The position numbers and the translations under genes were made by a program. DNA of 64,000 nt from Motilimonas sp. E26. GTDB lineage: Bacteria; Pseudomonadota; Gammaproteobacteria; Enterobacterales; CBDFNC01. Below are positions 63,946 through 64,000 of this stretch, in pieces. A model generated the notes under the pieces. That model saw nothing but the letters and a program-made list of their open reading frames with translations. It had not been told where the DNA came from and did no database searches. Position 1 is the stretch's first letter. Every line of letters begins with the position of its first letter. Location of the stretch: contig NZ_JAIBHJ010000003.1 in the NCBI RefSeq assembly GCF_021278025.1, positions 30,787 through 94,786 on the forward strand. Reading direction: 5' to 3'.

Positions 63946-64000
63946 TTAGCCTGTTTGAATACCAAAGTGATGTTTGATTGCTTTGAGGTAGCGTCGGCTA
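63946..64000 (-). CDS. LytTR-family response regulator, C-terminal end (cut by window)
   Basis: Only the last residues are in the window: SRRYLKAIKHHFGIQTG and a TAA stop at 63946-63948. This matches the end of LytTR DNA-binding domains (SRRYLK motif), as in BtsR/YehT-type response regulators. The rest of the gene lies beyond the right edge. The adjacent CstA-family transporter suggests a BtsSR-type pyruvate or peptide-sensing system. The type is inferred from the ending alone. Confidence 0.75.
   Translation of the reverse strand, partial: SRRYLKAIKHHFGIQTG

Overview
The window reads as chromosomal DNA of a marine-type gammaproteobacterium, most like Alteromonadales (Shewanella and relatives). 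This is an inference from the gene set (SpeA/SpeB, YbbA/YbbP/TesA, RlmF, YghU, Rnk, DUF3080- and DUF3541-like proteins) and from moderate GC; no rRNA or tRNA gene is present to settle it. Most of it is ordinary core and accessory metabolism with short intergenic gaps. No CRISPR array, prophage, secretion system or recognisable defence system was seen.

Layout. 1-10 kb: tail of a DEAD-box helicase, a CaCA antiporter, an AEC transporter, a BetT-type betaine/choline transporter, and a three-gene minus-strand operon (GT2 glycosyltransferase, TVP38/VTT membrane protein, ArnT-like glycosyltransferase) that looks like a lipid-linked sugar module. 10-18 kb: small enzymes, AraC and PEBP-like genes, and the OhrR/Ohr/DoxX peroxide module with a doubled operator. 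18-21 kb: an accessory island with a RAYT (REP-associated) transposase, several copies of a GGACACCCTC repeat, a displaced fragment of the neighbouring permease gene, a decayed group II intron end and a Gfa-like gene. 21-28 kb: YbbP/YbbA with divergent TesA, then speA-speB (arginine to agmatine to putrescine) with a REPIN-like inverted repeat pair between them. 28-39 kb: hypothetical lipo- and periplasmic proteins, YghU, an Hsp20 gene with a clear sigma-32 promoter, a hydrolase lacking its nucleophile, and a head-to-head pair of 499-residue OmpA-domain paralogues. 39-48 kb: formaldehyde detoxification (FrmA/FrmB type), a tail-to-tail pair of 328-residue Gfo/Idh/MocA paralogues, a TetR regulator with a clear palindromic operator, HPP and LysE proteins. 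48-56 kb: NYN protein, a FocA-CBS fusion preceded by a coupled 21-codon ORF, LysR regulators, RlmF, an AGCS symporter. 56-64 kb: DUF1772/AraC/NmrA group, small cassette-like genes among inverted repeats, a second LysE, a CstA-family transporter, and the end of a LytTR response regulator.

The most unusual signal is a pattern shared by three loci. Downstream of a minus-strand gene, in the same orientation, lies a second, slightly diverged copy of that gene's 3' region (permease YbbP: 19705-19772 versus 21047-21114; LysR: 50425-50547 versus 50588-50710; LytTR regulator: 63823-63877 versus 63946-64000). In each case the differences fall mainly at synonymous wobble positions, as expected for alleles that diverged while functional and not for a copy decaying in place. 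I interpret these as leftover tails of older alleles after gene replacement by recombination with a relative. That is an inference, but it can be tested.
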